Source: Pseudomonadota bacterium
GTDB taxonomy: Bacteria > Pseudomonadota > Alphaproteobacteria > Rhizobiales > Rhizobiaceae
DNA: 10,164 bases
Direction of reading: 5' to 3'
Assembly (NCBI GenBank): GCA_023428515.1
Contig: JAEYXI010000276.1
Coordinates: 1-10,164, forward strand
Part shown: in pieces, positions 1-6,927 of the stretch
How positions within the stretch are numbered: the first letter of the stretch is position 1
Layout of the letters: each line of letters begins with the position of its first letter
Translations under genes and position numbers: made by a program
Notes under the pieces: generated by a model
The model's database searches: none
What the model was told of the DNA's origin: nothing
What the model saw: the letters and a program-made list of their open reading frames with translations, nothing else

Positions 1-396
1 ATGCGGGACGAGGTCGGGGCGCGGACGGTCTATGCCGAGCTTGAGCAGGCTCGAAAGAATCTGCCCGCAGCCGACCGTAACCAGCACCAGCAGCGCCTCG
101 CGCCCTTTGCCGACCAACAGGAAGTAGAAGATCGCGACGGCAGTGACCAATACCAGGACGACCATCGAGCCCAGTCCGGTGACGTCGCGCACCGCCTCCT
201 CCAGCCACACCGGCCCGACCGGGTCGTCCGGCCTGCCGGCTTCGCGGAAGGCGAGCAGTATCTCGGTGTCGAAGGCATGCGCGGTCGTGTCCCGTGCGAC
301 CTCCGCCCTCTCGACGAAACCCCACAGCCCGCCTGCCACAATAATGCCGGCGAGCAGGACCGAGAATTCCATTCGTTCCCAGAAGCGTAAGGTCAC
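1..396 (-). CDS. PAP2 family lipid phosphatase, N-terminal part (runs off the window)
   Basis: This is a membrane phosphatase of the type 2 phosphatidic acid phosphatase superfamily, which removes phosphate from phospholipids or polyprenyl pyrophosphates at the membrane. The 132 visible codons read without a stop to the window edge. They show a hydrophobic helix near residues 11-28, an amphipathic stretch (about 40-72), a second helix (77-95), a third (about 100-117), and then the first PAP2 signature K-x6-RP, with K119 and R126-P127. The later signatures (PSGH and SRxxxxxHxxxD) would lie beyond the edge. I chose the GTG start at 396 because a GGAGG sits four bases upstream; an in-frame ATG at 372 would cut into the first helix. 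The family assignment is firm but the substrate is unknown. Undecaprenyl pyrophosphate recycling is possible, since lipid-linked sugar genes lie on the same strand about 2 kb upstream, but that link is inference. Confidence 0.85.
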   Translation of the reverse strand, partial: MTLRFWERMEFSVLLAGIIVAGGLWGFVERAEVARDTTAHAFDTEILLAFREAGRPDDPVGPVWLEEAVRDVTGLGSMVVLVLVTAVAIFYFLLVGKGREALLVLVTVGCGQILSSLLKLGIDRPRPDLVPH

Positions 397-400
397 TTTT

Positions 401-405
401 CCTCC
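401..405 (-). promoter_or_regulatory. Shine-Dalgarno site of the PAP2 gene
   Basis: On the minus strand GGAGG is followed by AAAA and then a GTG codon at 396-394. This is the clearest ribosome binding site near the gene, and it decides the GTG start over the ATG 24 bases further in. Confidence 0.7.
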
Positions 406-422
406 GAGCTTTGGGCGGCTTT

Positions 423-470
423 AGAGCAATTCCAGGAAAAGTGGAAACCGGTTTTCCGTCCGAATTGCGA
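423..470. repeat. Intergenic palindromic element (rhizobial-type dispersed repeat)
   Basis: This is an imperfect inverted repeat. The outer arms GCAATTC (426-432) and GAATTGC (462-468) are perfect complements. The inner arms GGAAAA (435-440) and TTTTCC (452-457) also pair, separated by a small internal loop (CA against GTCC) and an 11-base tip that contains most of the self-complementary AAACCGGTTT (445-454). From memory, very similar sequences starting AGAGCAATTCCAGGAAAA recur in intergenic spaces of Mesorhizobium and relatives; this could not be checked here and no second copy is in the window. It lies between the 3' end of the small EamA-like gene and the start of the PAP2 gene, so its transcript could fold as a terminator-like or mRNA-stabilising structure. 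Confidence 0.65.
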
Positions 471-520
471 CAGACGAGGGATCCGGGGCCCATCACCCGT
501 TCATGAAGCGTGGGCTAAGT

Positions 521-859
521 CTAGCGTCCGCTCGCCGCTGGCCCGAGCGTGATCATCGCCACCGCGATCACCGCCAGCATCACGCCGGCGCCCTGGACCA
601 GGCCCAGCCGTTCCCCGAAATAGACGAGAGCGATCAGGTTGACCGCAACGAGCTGGATGACCGCCGAGAGGCTGAAGGCCGTCGCCATGCCGAAATCGCG
701 CACGAGCTTCAGCATGACGAGGTTGCCGGCGGAATAGAGCGCCAGCGCAAGCACGATCTTGCCGATATGCGGCGCGATCGCCCAATGCTTGGCCACGGTA
801 GCGGCCAACAAAAAGATGATGGTGGCCAGCCCGAGCTGCAGCAACCCCCAGATGCTCAT
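521..859 (-). CDS. Small four-helix EamA/DMT-superfamily membrane protein
   Basis: The protein has 112 residues and four predicted membrane helices (about 4-23, 33-52, 58-80, 86-106). Its second half, with a stretch like AVIQLVAVNLIALVYFGERL followed by a glycine-containing last helix, matches the pattern of one EamA half-domain or a small multidrug-resistance-like transporter of the drug/metabolite transporter superfamily. It lacks the glutamate in helix 1 (E14 of EmrE) that carries proton-coupled transport in true SMR pumps, so an EmrE-type activity is not supported. It probably acts as a homo- or hetero-dimer in the inner membrane; the substrate is unknown. A purine-rich GGGGGA lies about 7-12 bases before the ATG. 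The gene lies 136 bases after the GGDEF-EAL gene on the same strand, and no convincing promoter was found between them. Confidence 0.75.
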   Translation of the reverse strand: MSIWGLLQLGLATIIFLLAATVAKHWAIAPHIGKIVLALALYSAGNLVMLKLVRDFGMATAFSLSAVIQLVAVNLIALVYFGERLGLVQGAGVMLAVIAVAMITLGPAASGR

Positions 860-995
860 GTGCGGTCCCCCAGAATCGCCGCGCCAGCGCGCCGATCATC
901 TTGTCCGGGGAAGCCGCATCGGCGTCAAGCGCCCGCCGCTATGCGGAATATGGGATCAATGAACCTTTGTAGCGGCCAGCCGCCGCGATGCCGGC

Positions 996-2366
996 TCAGA
1001 CCGCGCTTGCGCGCTGGGCGCCGCGGAAGGAATCCCTGAGATAGCCGAGCGTCGCGTCCGCATTGGCCGGCCGGCCAAAGAGATAGCCTTGCCCGCCGCC
1101 GCAGCCGAACTGCACGAGGCGCTCCGCCTGCTCCTCCTCCTCGATGCCTTCGGCGACGACATCCATGCCGAGGCCCTCGCACATGGCGAGGATGGCGCGG
1201 ATGATGTGCTCGGAAGGCCGGTCGTCGAGCAGCGAGGCGATGAAGGCGCGGTCGATCTTCAGCTTGTCGAAATGGAATTCGCGCAGCCGTCCGAGCGACG
1301 ACTGTCCGGTGCCGAAATCGTCGAGCGACACGCGGATGCCGCAGCGGCGCAGATCCTGGACGATCTTCTCGGCCGAAGCAGGGTCCGACATGAGGCCGGT
1401 CTCGGTGATCTCGATCTCCAGCCGGCGCGGATCGAAGCCCGTGCGGTCGAGGATAGCGAGTATGTGCAGGCCGGTGTTCTGGTCGACGAGCTGCGACGGC
1501 GACAGGTTAAAGGACAGGAACAGGTCCTTCGGCCAGTCGCGCGCGGCCTCGGTCGCCTTCCTCAGAACGAGTTGCGACATCGGCCCGATGATGCCGCGCT
1601 CCTCGGCGATCGGGATGAAGACGACAGGTGAAATGGGGCCGAGGTCGCGATCTGTCCAGCGCGCCAGCGTCTCGAAGCCCACGGTCCGGCGCGTCTTCAG
1701 GTCGACGATCGGCTGGAAATGCGGCTCCACCTCGCCGGCGGAAACGGCGCGCCTCAGCGCCTGCTCGATGCGGGTGACACGCTTGGCGGCCTCCTCCATC
1801 TCGCGCGTGTAGACGACCACCCGGCCGCGGCCGGAACGTTTCGCCTGGTAAAGTGCTGTCTCCGCCTTGTGGATCAGGATATCGGTCGTCTCGTCGCCGA
1901 AATGATAGAGCGAGCAGCCGACCGAGGCGGACAGGCGCGCGGTGCGCTCGCCGACATCGTAGGGCGCCGACAATATTTCGATCAGCATGCGCGCCTTCTC
2001 GGCGGCGGCGTCCTCGCTGAAGACCAGTGGATAGAGGAAGGCGAACTCGTCAGCGCCGATGCGCGTCACCGTCGAATGCGCATCCATCGATGCGCGCAGC
2101 CGCATCGCGACCTGGACGAGAATTTCGTCACCGGCCCTGCTGCCGAACAGATCGTTGATCGGCTTGAAGCCGTCGAGGTCCAGGATGCCTATCGCAAAGG
2201 GTGCAGGATCGTCGGCACGATCGCTGATCAGGCGATCGACCTTGTCATAGAACCGACAGTGATTGCCGAGGCCCGTCAGGGCGTCCGTGAGCGCGAGTTC
2301 CGCGCTCTCTCTGCCGGTATAGCCGTTCGCAAAAACCGGCTGCATTTCGATCCTGCTTACTGTCAT
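996..2366 (-). CDS. GGDEF-EAL cyclic-di-GMP protein, probable phosphodiesterase
   Basis: This is a soluble 456-residue protein with no sensory or membrane domain: about 22 leader residues, a GGDEF domain (about 23-188) and an EAL domain (about 198-446). The GGDEF part keeps DALTGLGN (28-35) and the metal-region LDLDGF (62-67), but its signature is GADEF (104-108) and no RxxD inhibitory site precedes it, so cyclase activity is doubtful. The EAL part reads ETL (232-234) and keeps N287, the EIEITE segment (E317, E319, E322), D349-D350, K368/K370, E406 and Q426. This is the set expected of an enzyme that hydrolyses c-di-GMP to pGpG. By analogy with Caulobacter PdeA, the degenerate domain may bind GTP and stimulate the EAL domain. 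The start is uncertain: the ATG at 2366 has no clear Shine-Dalgarno, while the in-frame ATG at 2345 has AGGA five bases upstream. Confidence 0.92.
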   Translation of the reverse strand: MTVSRIEMQPVFANGYTGRESAELALTDALTGLGNHCRFYDKVDRLISDRADDPAPFAIGILDLDGFKPINDLFGSRAGDEILVQVAMRLRASMDAHSTVTRIGADEFAFLYPLVFSEDAAAEKARMLIEILSAPYDVGERTARLSASVGCSLYHFGDETTDILIHKAETALYQAKRSGRGRVVVYTREMEEAAKRVTRIEQALRRAVSAGEVEPHFQPIVDLKTRRTVGFETLARWTDRDLGPISPVVFIPIAEERGIIGPMSQLVLRKATEAARDWPKDLFLSFNLSPSQLVDQNTGLHILAILDRTGFDPRRLEIEITETGLMSDPASAEKIVQDLRRCGIRVSLDDFGTGQSSLGRLREFHFDKLKIDRAFIASLLDDRPSEHIIRAILAMCEGLGMDVVAEGIEEEEQAERLVQFGCGGGQGYLFGRPANADATLGYLRDSFRGAQRASAV

Positions 2367-2407
2367 TCTGAATCGTTGCGCAACTTGCCAGCAAAGCGTT
2401 TAGGAAA

Positions 2408-2480
2408 CGTATCGAGTGTGCTGTACGAAGCGACGAAAGACAGCCTCGAATATTTACGTTGCGTGAGACGACTCGATACG
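2408..2480. repeat. 10-bp inverted repeat upstream of the GGDEF-EAL gene
   Basis: CGTATCGAGT (2408-2417) and its exact reverse complement ACTCGATACG (2471-2480) lie 53 bases apart in the gap between the GT-C gene stop and the GGDEF-EAL start. A further ACTCGATA occurs at 2511-2518, inside the 3' end of the GT-C gene. The pair could be two operator half-sites or could form a long-range stem. No known regulator with this recognition sequence comes to mind, and chance cannot be excluded. Confidence 0.35.
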
Positions 2481-2494
2481 ATCGGGCGCGGGAA

Positions 2495-4312
2495 CTACGA
2501 GCGCGGCAGGACTCGATAGAGCTCGATCGGCTTGCCCTTGCTTTCCGGCACGATCTCCAGCCAGTCCGGAGCGCGACCGGCAAGAAGTTCCGCCAGCAGT
2601 CCCCCGGGAGCGCGTTTCGCGAGAAACGCGGTTTCAGCGTTGCCCCGGCAAAGGGCGAGCAACCCGATATTGTTCGAGCTGGCGATCTCGGCACCCTTGT
2701 CGGGAGGCTCGATGAACGCGTTCAGAGCCGCGAGATTGCCGTCGAGGTTTCGATGGTAAGGGCCAGCCAGTACCCGATGCGGCGTGTAGCGCAGCATGGA
2801 TGCGCCGAGATTGGAGATGGCCAGCACGTTTTCGGCAGGCATCGCGGCCAGATCGCGATAGTCGATACCCCTGTAGCAGGCATGCTCGGCCTTCTCTTCG
2901 GCTTCGACGGTCCCGGGCGACGCGAGCAGATACCAGACCGCGAGGGGGCCAAGTATCCAGGTGACGTGGAACGAGGCAAGCCAGGCGCCGGCGAGTTTGA
3001 GCGACGAGGCCGTGCTCTGCTCTGCTTCGGCCCTGCGACGCCAGCCGGCGATCCAGCCCGCCAGCGGCACGCAGGCGAGGGGCAAGGCGAAGCGTGTGCC
3101 CCGTACCTGCCACATGCTGACCAGCAGGGCGGCCGCCAGCATCACGCCGACCAGCATATCCTCCCGGCGCAGTCCGTTCTTGCGCATATGCAGCGCGAGC
3201 ACGACGAGCGCGATGAGCACTGTCGCGTATTTGCCAGGCACGGCCTGGGGTTCGTTGGACAGAGTGCTCCAGAAGGATTGCGCTTCGTCGACTGCATCCA
3301 GCCAGTAGCCTCGGAGCACAGGCCCGAGCTCGGCATACGGGTCGCCCAGGCATTGAGGGAAATAGGCGAGCGCAAGGACGATAACCGCACCGCCCAATAC
3401 CGTCAGCGCAGCGCCGCGCCGTGCAAACGTGCTGTTAAGCGATGGCATCGACGCGATCGCCGCCAACCCGGTGCCGGCCGCAGCACCGATCGCGAAATAG
3501 GCGACGGAGAAGGCATCGCAATAGGCGGCGCCCCACTCGGCCGTCGGGACGGTCTCAAGGAAAACGGCGGCCGAGGTCATAGCAAAGGCCATGCCGAAAC
3601 GGACCGCTACGCTACTCGCTTCGGGGCCGCGGATGAGGAACCAGACGGCGACCATGACGCCGCCGACGGCGACATAGGGCAGGGTCTCCATCCCGATCGC
3701 GAGCATCAGCACGGCCGAAATACCGGCCAGCCAGGCCGAGCGGTTGTCCGGCCCAGCCTGCAGCAGGAAAAACAGCATAGCCAGCATCAGAACGAGCTGG
3801 ATGTTGTGATGATCGATCGCACCGGGTGCGAAGATGCCGGTGAAATAGAGCGTCGCCGCCCCGAGAACCAAGAGAGGAAACATCGCCTCTTCGCCAACCA
3901 CAAGGCGGCCGATCCGCAGCAGCAGGTAGAGCGCGGCGCCGTAGAGCGCCAAAGGCCAGACGATCAGGGCAGCGGTTTCCCCCACAGGCTGCGAGCCGGT
4001 GACGGCCGTGACGACGAGGATGATGGCGGCGATCGGCGCATCGACCAGCCGCGACCAGTGCATCAGGAACCCGCCCTCGGTCCCCATGCGATATTGATAC
4101 AGGTCGAACCAGCCCTGGCCGGCAAGCAGATCGCGCACTTCGACCAGCCTCAGGCTGCTGTCATTGTCGGCGTTTCCGGCAAGTTCCTTGAAGCCGCCAA
4201 CCGCGGCAATGGCCACGATGATCAGCATCGCTGCGATCGCCTTGGCCACGTCGCCGCGCCAGAACGCGCCGCCGCCGATGCGCTGCCCGGCCATTACAAT
4301 TTCTCTCGCCAT
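2495..4312 (-). CDS. Polytopic GT-C-type membrane glycosyltransferase-like protein
   Basis: This is a 605-residue protein with roughly a dozen hydrophobic helices between about 22 and 480, followed by a soluble C-terminal domain of about 120 residues. The layout fits GT-C glycosyltransferases, which use polyprenyl-phosphate sugars on the outer face of the inner membrane. The first external loop is rich in acidic and polar residues (NDSSLRLVEVRDLL, 50-63; HWSRLVD, 85-91). The second has G-A-IDHHN (164-170), which resembles the G-x-xDHH region of archaeal AglB/STT3 oligosaccharyltransferases. The acceptor-binding WWD motif of those enzymes is not seen. The C-terminal part contains TPHRVLAGPYHRN (about residues 513-525), which I cannot tie to a named function. 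The gene is divergent from the GtrB- and GtrA-like pair, so it may be their transferase. An in-frame ATG at 4294 is an alternative start, with weak GAGA upstream; the 4312 ATG has no clear Shine-Dalgarno. Confidence 0.75.
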   Translation of the reverse strand: MAREIVMAGQRIGGGAFWRGDVAKAIAAMLIIVAIAAVGGFKELAGNADNDSSLRLVEVRDLLAGQGWFDLYQYRMGTEGGFLMHWSRLVDAPIAAIILVVTAVTGSQPVGETAALIVWPLALYGAALYLLLRIGRLVVGEEAMFPLLVLGAATLYFTGIFAPGAIDHHNIQLVLMLAMLFFLLQAGPDNRSAWLAGISAVLMLAIGMETLPYVAVGGVMVAVWFLIRGPEASSVAVRFGMAFAMTSAAVFLETVPTAEWGAAYCDAFSVAYFAIGAAAGTGLAAIASMPSLNSTFARRGAALTVLGGAVIVLALAYFPQCLGDPYAELGPVLRGYWLDAVDEAQSFWSTLSNEPQAVPGKYATVLIALVVLALHMRKNGLRREDMLVGVMLAAALLVSMWQVRGTRFALPLACVPLAGWIAGWRRRAEAEQSTASSLKLAGAWLASFHVTWILGPLAVWYLLASPGTVEAEEKAEHACYRGIDYRDLAAMPAENVLAISNLGASMLRYTPHRVLAGPYHRNLDGNLAALNAFIEPPDKGAEIASSNNIGLLALCRGNAETAFLAKRAPGGLLAELLAGRAPDWLEIVPESKGKPIELYRVLPRS

Positions 4313-4392
4313 CCGAGGGATGCAGCCCGCTTTTCAAGACAAGAATTCCGCCGCGCTAAACCTAGCCTTAACGGCTTCAATAAATAGTAAAG

Positions 4393-4409
4393 CGCCGCGT
4401 GACGCGGCG
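4393..4409 (+). promoter_or_regulatory. GC-rich hairpin in the leader of the GtrB-like gene
   Basis: CGCCGCG (4393-4399) and CGCGGCG (4403-4409) form a perfect 7-bp stem around TGA. The stem ends five bases before the putative GGAG ribosome binding site (4414-4417). In an mRNA starting in the AT-rich stretch 4376-4390 or upstream it would lie in the 5' leader. It may limit translation initiation or stabilise the message. On the other strand it lies about 80-100 bases upstream of the GT-C start. Confidence 0.4.
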
Positions 4410-4427
4410 GGGCGGAGACGAAATTCG

Positions 4428-5429
4428 ATGAACCACAGCAGCCTGGAAGACCTTGCCATCGCGGTCCTCATCCCCTGCTACAACGAGGAGCAGACGATCG
4501 GCGACGTGGTCGCGCGCTTTCGTGCGACGCTGCCTTCGGCATCGATCTATGTCTACGACAACAATTCGAGCGACCTGACCGCGCTGCGGGCCCGCGCCGC
4601 AGGGGCGATCGTCATCCGTGAACCCCGCCAGGGCAAGGGCAATGTTGTCAGGCGCATGTTCGCCGACATCGAGGCGGACATCTACGTCATGGTGGACGGC
4701 GACGGCACCTATGCGCCCGAGGACGCCCCCCAGCTCATCAACACGCTGCTGACGGCCCATTCCGACATGGTGGTCGGCACGCGCCGCGGCGGCACCGACG
4801 ATGCGGGCCGCGCCGGTCACGCCTTCGGCAACCGGCTCTTCAACGGCCTTTATAAACGCCTGTTCGGCCGCGACTTCACCGACATCTTCTCCGGCTACCG
4901 CGCCTTCACGCGCCGCTTCGTGAAGAGCTTCCCGGCGGTGTCCGGCGGCTTCGAGATCGAAACCGAGATGTCGGTGCACGCTTCGCAGCTCAAGCTGCCG
5001 GTGAGCGAGATCGCGCTCGACTATGGCCGGCGGCCGGAAGGCTCGGCGTCGAAGCTTTCGACCTATAGCGACGGCGCAAAAATCCTCTGGATGTTCGCCA
5101 TGCTCGCCAAGGAGACGCGTCCGATGCGCTTCTTCGGCGCGATCGCCGCCGTCTTCGCCATGACCAGCCTCGTGCTCATGACACCGATCCTTGTCGAATA
5201 TACCGAAACCGGCCTCGTGCCCAGAATGCCGACCTGGGTGCTGTCGCTCGGCCTGCTGATGTTCTCGGCCATGATGATGGTCACTGGCCTGATCCTCGAT
5301 TCGGTGTCGCGCGGTCGCGCCGAGCAGAAGCGCATCTTCTACCTCAGCATCCCGGGCCGTCGTCCCAAGCGGGAGGCGCAGGTATTGCCGCAGCCGGCAG
5401 CCAAGCGCCGGTCCTCGCGGGCGGCATGA
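4428..5429 (+). CDS. GT2 polyprenyl-phosphate glycosyltransferase (GtrB/DPM1-like)
   Basis: The 333-residue protein has a GT-A catalytic domain at the cytoplasmic face: IPCYNEE (15-21), DNNSSD (44-49), GKG (69-71), the metal-binding DGD (90-92), GTRRG (117-121) and FSGYRAF (154-160). Two membrane helices follow (about 235-256 and 268-290), then a basic tail. This is the architecture of GtrB and bacterial DPM1-like enzymes, which move a sugar from a nucleotide donor to undecaprenyl phosphate. The sugar cannot be read from the sequence. I chose ATG 4428 because conserved homology starts within ten residues and GGAG lies ten bases upstream; the frame is open further upstream, but that extension crosses the intergenic region. 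The stop codon overlaps the ATG of the GtrA-like gene (ATGA), so the two are probably translationally coupled. Confidence 0.9.
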   Translation: MNHSSLEDLAIAVLIPCYNEEQTIGDVVARFRATLPSASIYVYDNNSSDLTALRARAAGAIVIREPRQGKGNVVRRMFADIEADIYVMVDGDGTYAPEDAPQLINTLLTAHSDMVVGTRRGGTDDAGRAGHAFGNRLFNGLYKRLFGRDFTDIFSGYRAFTRRFVKSFPAVSGGFEIETEMSVHASQLKLPVSEIALDYGRRPEGSASKLSTYSDGAKILWMFAMLAKETRPMRFFGAIAAVFAMTSLVLMTPILVEYTETGLVPRMPTWVLSLGLLMFSAMMMVTGLILDSVSRGRAEQKRIFYLSIPGRRPKREAQVLPQPAAKRRSSRAA

Positions 5430-5803
5430 ACTCCCGCATCCTCCGTTTCGTCCTAGTCGGCGGCATAGGCTTCGTCGCCGATGCCGGCATGCTCGCTCTG
5501 CTCCTTCAGGCGACCCCGCTCGGGCCTTTCGCGGCGCGGCTAATCTCGGTCGGTTTCGCGCTCGCCGTCACCTGGCTCTGCAACCGGACGCTGACCTTCC
5601 AGCCTTCCAGCCGTGGCGTTTTGCGCGAGGGCGCCCGGTATGGCGGGGTTGGCATCACCACCAGCATCGTCAATTACGTGATCTATAGCGGGCTATTGCT
5701 CGCCATGCCGTGGATGACGCCGCTGCTTGCCCTAGTCATCGCGTCGCTCGCCGCCATGACCTTCTCCTATCTCGGCTATTCCAAGCTGGTCTTCGACCGC
5801 TAA
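5426..5803 (+). CDS. GtrA family membrane protein (putative lipid-linked sugar flippase)
   Basis: This 125-residue protein has four predicted helices (about 8-28, 36-56, 73-93, 98-118), the normal size and layout of the GtrA family. Family landmarks are RFVLVGGIGFVAD (7-19) near the N-terminus, WLCNRTLTF (50-58) after helix 2, and FSYLGYSKLVFDR (113-125) at the end. GtrA proteins are thought to move polyprenyl-phosphate-linked sugars across the inner membrane or to assist the partner GT2 enzyme; direct flippase proof is limited. The ATG overlaps the stop of the GtrB-like gene and has only weak ribosome-binding sequence of its own, which argues for coupled translation. A GT-C-type transferase, the usual third member, is encoded divergently next door. 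Confidence 0.88.
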   Translation: MNSRILRFVLVGGIGFVADAGMLALLLQATPLGPFAARLISVGFALAVTWLCNRTLTFQPSSRGVLREGARYGGVGITTSIVNYVIYSGLLLAMPWMTPLLALVIASLAAMTFSYLGYSKLVFDR

Positions 5804-5817
5804 GGCTCCGCTGAGCC
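5804..5817 (+). terminator. Weak hairpin directly after the GtrA-like gene
   Basis: GGCTC-CGCT-GAGCC forms a 5-bp stem starting at the base after the TAA stop. No T-run follows, so it is at best a weak or Rho-assisted terminator separating the GtrA-like gene from gshB. Confidence 0.25.
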
Positions 5818-5840
5818 AAGCATTGCAGTGCCTGATCCGA

Positions 5841-5868
5841 TTGGCAGACGCCGCCGATACCCTTATAT
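5841..5868 (+). promoter_or_regulatory. Candidate sigma-70-type promoter of gshB
   Basis: TTGGCA (5841-5846) matches the -35 consensus in five of six positions. After 16 bases comes TTATAT (5863-5868), close to the CTATAT-like -10 boxes common in alphaproteobacteria. The start of transcription would fall near 5875, giving a leader of about 25 bases with GGAG at 5888-5891. This suggests gshB is transcribed separately from the GtrB/GtrA pair. Confidence 0.5.
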
Positions 5869-5899
5869 CGCTGGCGTTGATCCATCCGGAGAAAGCACG

Positions 5900-6841
5900 A
5901 TGCCGCTGAAAGTCGCCGTCCAGATGGACCACATCTCGACCGTATCGATTGCCGGTGACACCAGTTTCGCATTGTCGCTGGAGGCGCAGCGGCGCGGCCA
6001 CAAGCTCTTCCACTACACGCCCGACCGGCTGTCCATGCTCGGCGGCAAGGTTTTTGCGCGCATCGAGGAGATGACGGTGCGCGACGAGAAAGGCAATCAT
6101 TTCTCGCTCGGCGAGCCGGTCCGTACCGACCTCCAGGAGATGGACGTTATCCTGCTCAGGCAGGATCCGCCCTTCGACATGAACTACATCACCACCACCC
6201 ATATGCTGGAGCGCATTCATCCGAAGACGCTGGTCGTCAACGATCCTGCCTGGGTGCGCAACAGCCCGGAGAAGATCTTCGTCACCGAATTCCCCGACCT
6301 GATGCCGGAGACGCTGATCACCAAGGACCCTCTGGAAGTCGCCGCCTTCCGCAAGGAACACGGCGACATCATCGTCAAGCCTCTCTACGGCAATGGTGGC
6401 GCCGGGGTCTTCCATCTTCACGACGCCGACCGCAACCTCGCCTCGCTGCTTGAGATGTTCGGCCAGATGTTCCGCGAGGCGTTCATCGTGCAGCGCTATC
6501 TCAAGGACGTGCGCAGGGGCGACAAGCGCATCATCCTCATCGAAGGCGAGCCGGTGGGCGCGATCAACCGGGTGCCGGCCGAAACCGAATCGAGATCGAA
6601 CATGCATGTTGGCGGCCGCGCGGAGAAATCCGACCTCACCGAACGCGAACGCGAGATCTGCGCGCGCATTGGTCCCTCGCTGAAGGAGCGCGGCTTCGTG
6701 CTGGTCGGCATCGACGTCATCGGCGACTACCTCACCGAGATCAACGTGACCTCGCCGACAGGGGTGCGCGAGGTGAAGCGCTTCGGCGGCGCCGACATCG
6801 CCTCGCTGTTCTGGGACGCGGTCGAGGCGCGCAGGGGATAA
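5900..6841 (+). CDS. gshB: Glutathione synthetase
   Basis: GshB joins gamma-glutamylcysteine and glycine with ATP to make glutathione in the cytoplasm. The 313 residues match the usual length of the bacterial enzyme (E. coli, 316). The N-terminal substrate domain contains VAVQMDHIS (5-13) and [11 protein letters not shown] (86-96). The ATP-grasp region contains NSPEK (121-125), [13 protein letters not shown] (159-171) as the glycine-rich loop, and VQRYL (197-201). The C-terminal region has [14 protein letters not shown] (221-234) and the metal/ATP motif [10 protein letters not shown] (279-288). I chose ATG 5900 because GGAG lies eight bases upstream and the protein then begins as the family does; the frame is open further upstream to 5828, but that part lies over the promoter. 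It is followed by comM on the same strand, a neighbourhood I recall as common in Rhizobiales. Confidence 0.97.
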   Translation: MPLKVAVQMDHISTVSIAGDTSFALSLEAQRRGHKLFHYTPDRLSMLGGKVFARIEEMTVRDEKGNHFSLGEPVRTDLQEMDVILLRQDPPFDMNYITTTHMLERIHPKTLVVNDPAWVRNSPEKIFVTEFPDLMPETLITKDPLEVAAFRKEHGDIIVKPLYGNGGAGVFHLHDADRNLASLLEMFGQMFREAFIVQRYLKDVRRGDKRIILIEGEPVGAINRVPAETESRSNMHVGGRAEKSDLTEREREICARIGPSLKERGFVLVGIDVIGDYLTEINVTSPTGVREVKRFGGADIASLFWDAVEARRG

Positions 6842-6927
6842 GCGGCGCGTTTCCGGCGCGCATTCCACCCCCGATTTGTTCCACCGCCACAACCGCGCGC
6901 AACGCAGATACAGCCGGAACTAGATAT

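Noticed and set aside
898..928. TTGACG and CAAGAT on the minus strand as a promoter for the EamA-like gene
   Set aside because: The spacer is 19 bases and the -10 is poor, so I do not list it as a feature.
966..990. GC-rich inverted bases after the GGDEF-EAL stop as a terminator
   Set aside because: The stem is only five base pairs with no T-run, which is common by chance in this composition.
4366..4380. Possible CtrA box in the GT-C/GtrB divergent region (TTAA-N7-AATA)
   Set aside because: Only one half-site is intact; the second tetramer does not match.
2459..4387. A 642-codon open frame on the plus strand, antisense to the GT-C gene
   Set aside because: Its product is rich in Arg, Gln, Asp and His with no recognisable domain. 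This is the usual shadow of a membrane-protein gene in GC-rich DNA, and the minus-strand protein has clear helices and motifs.
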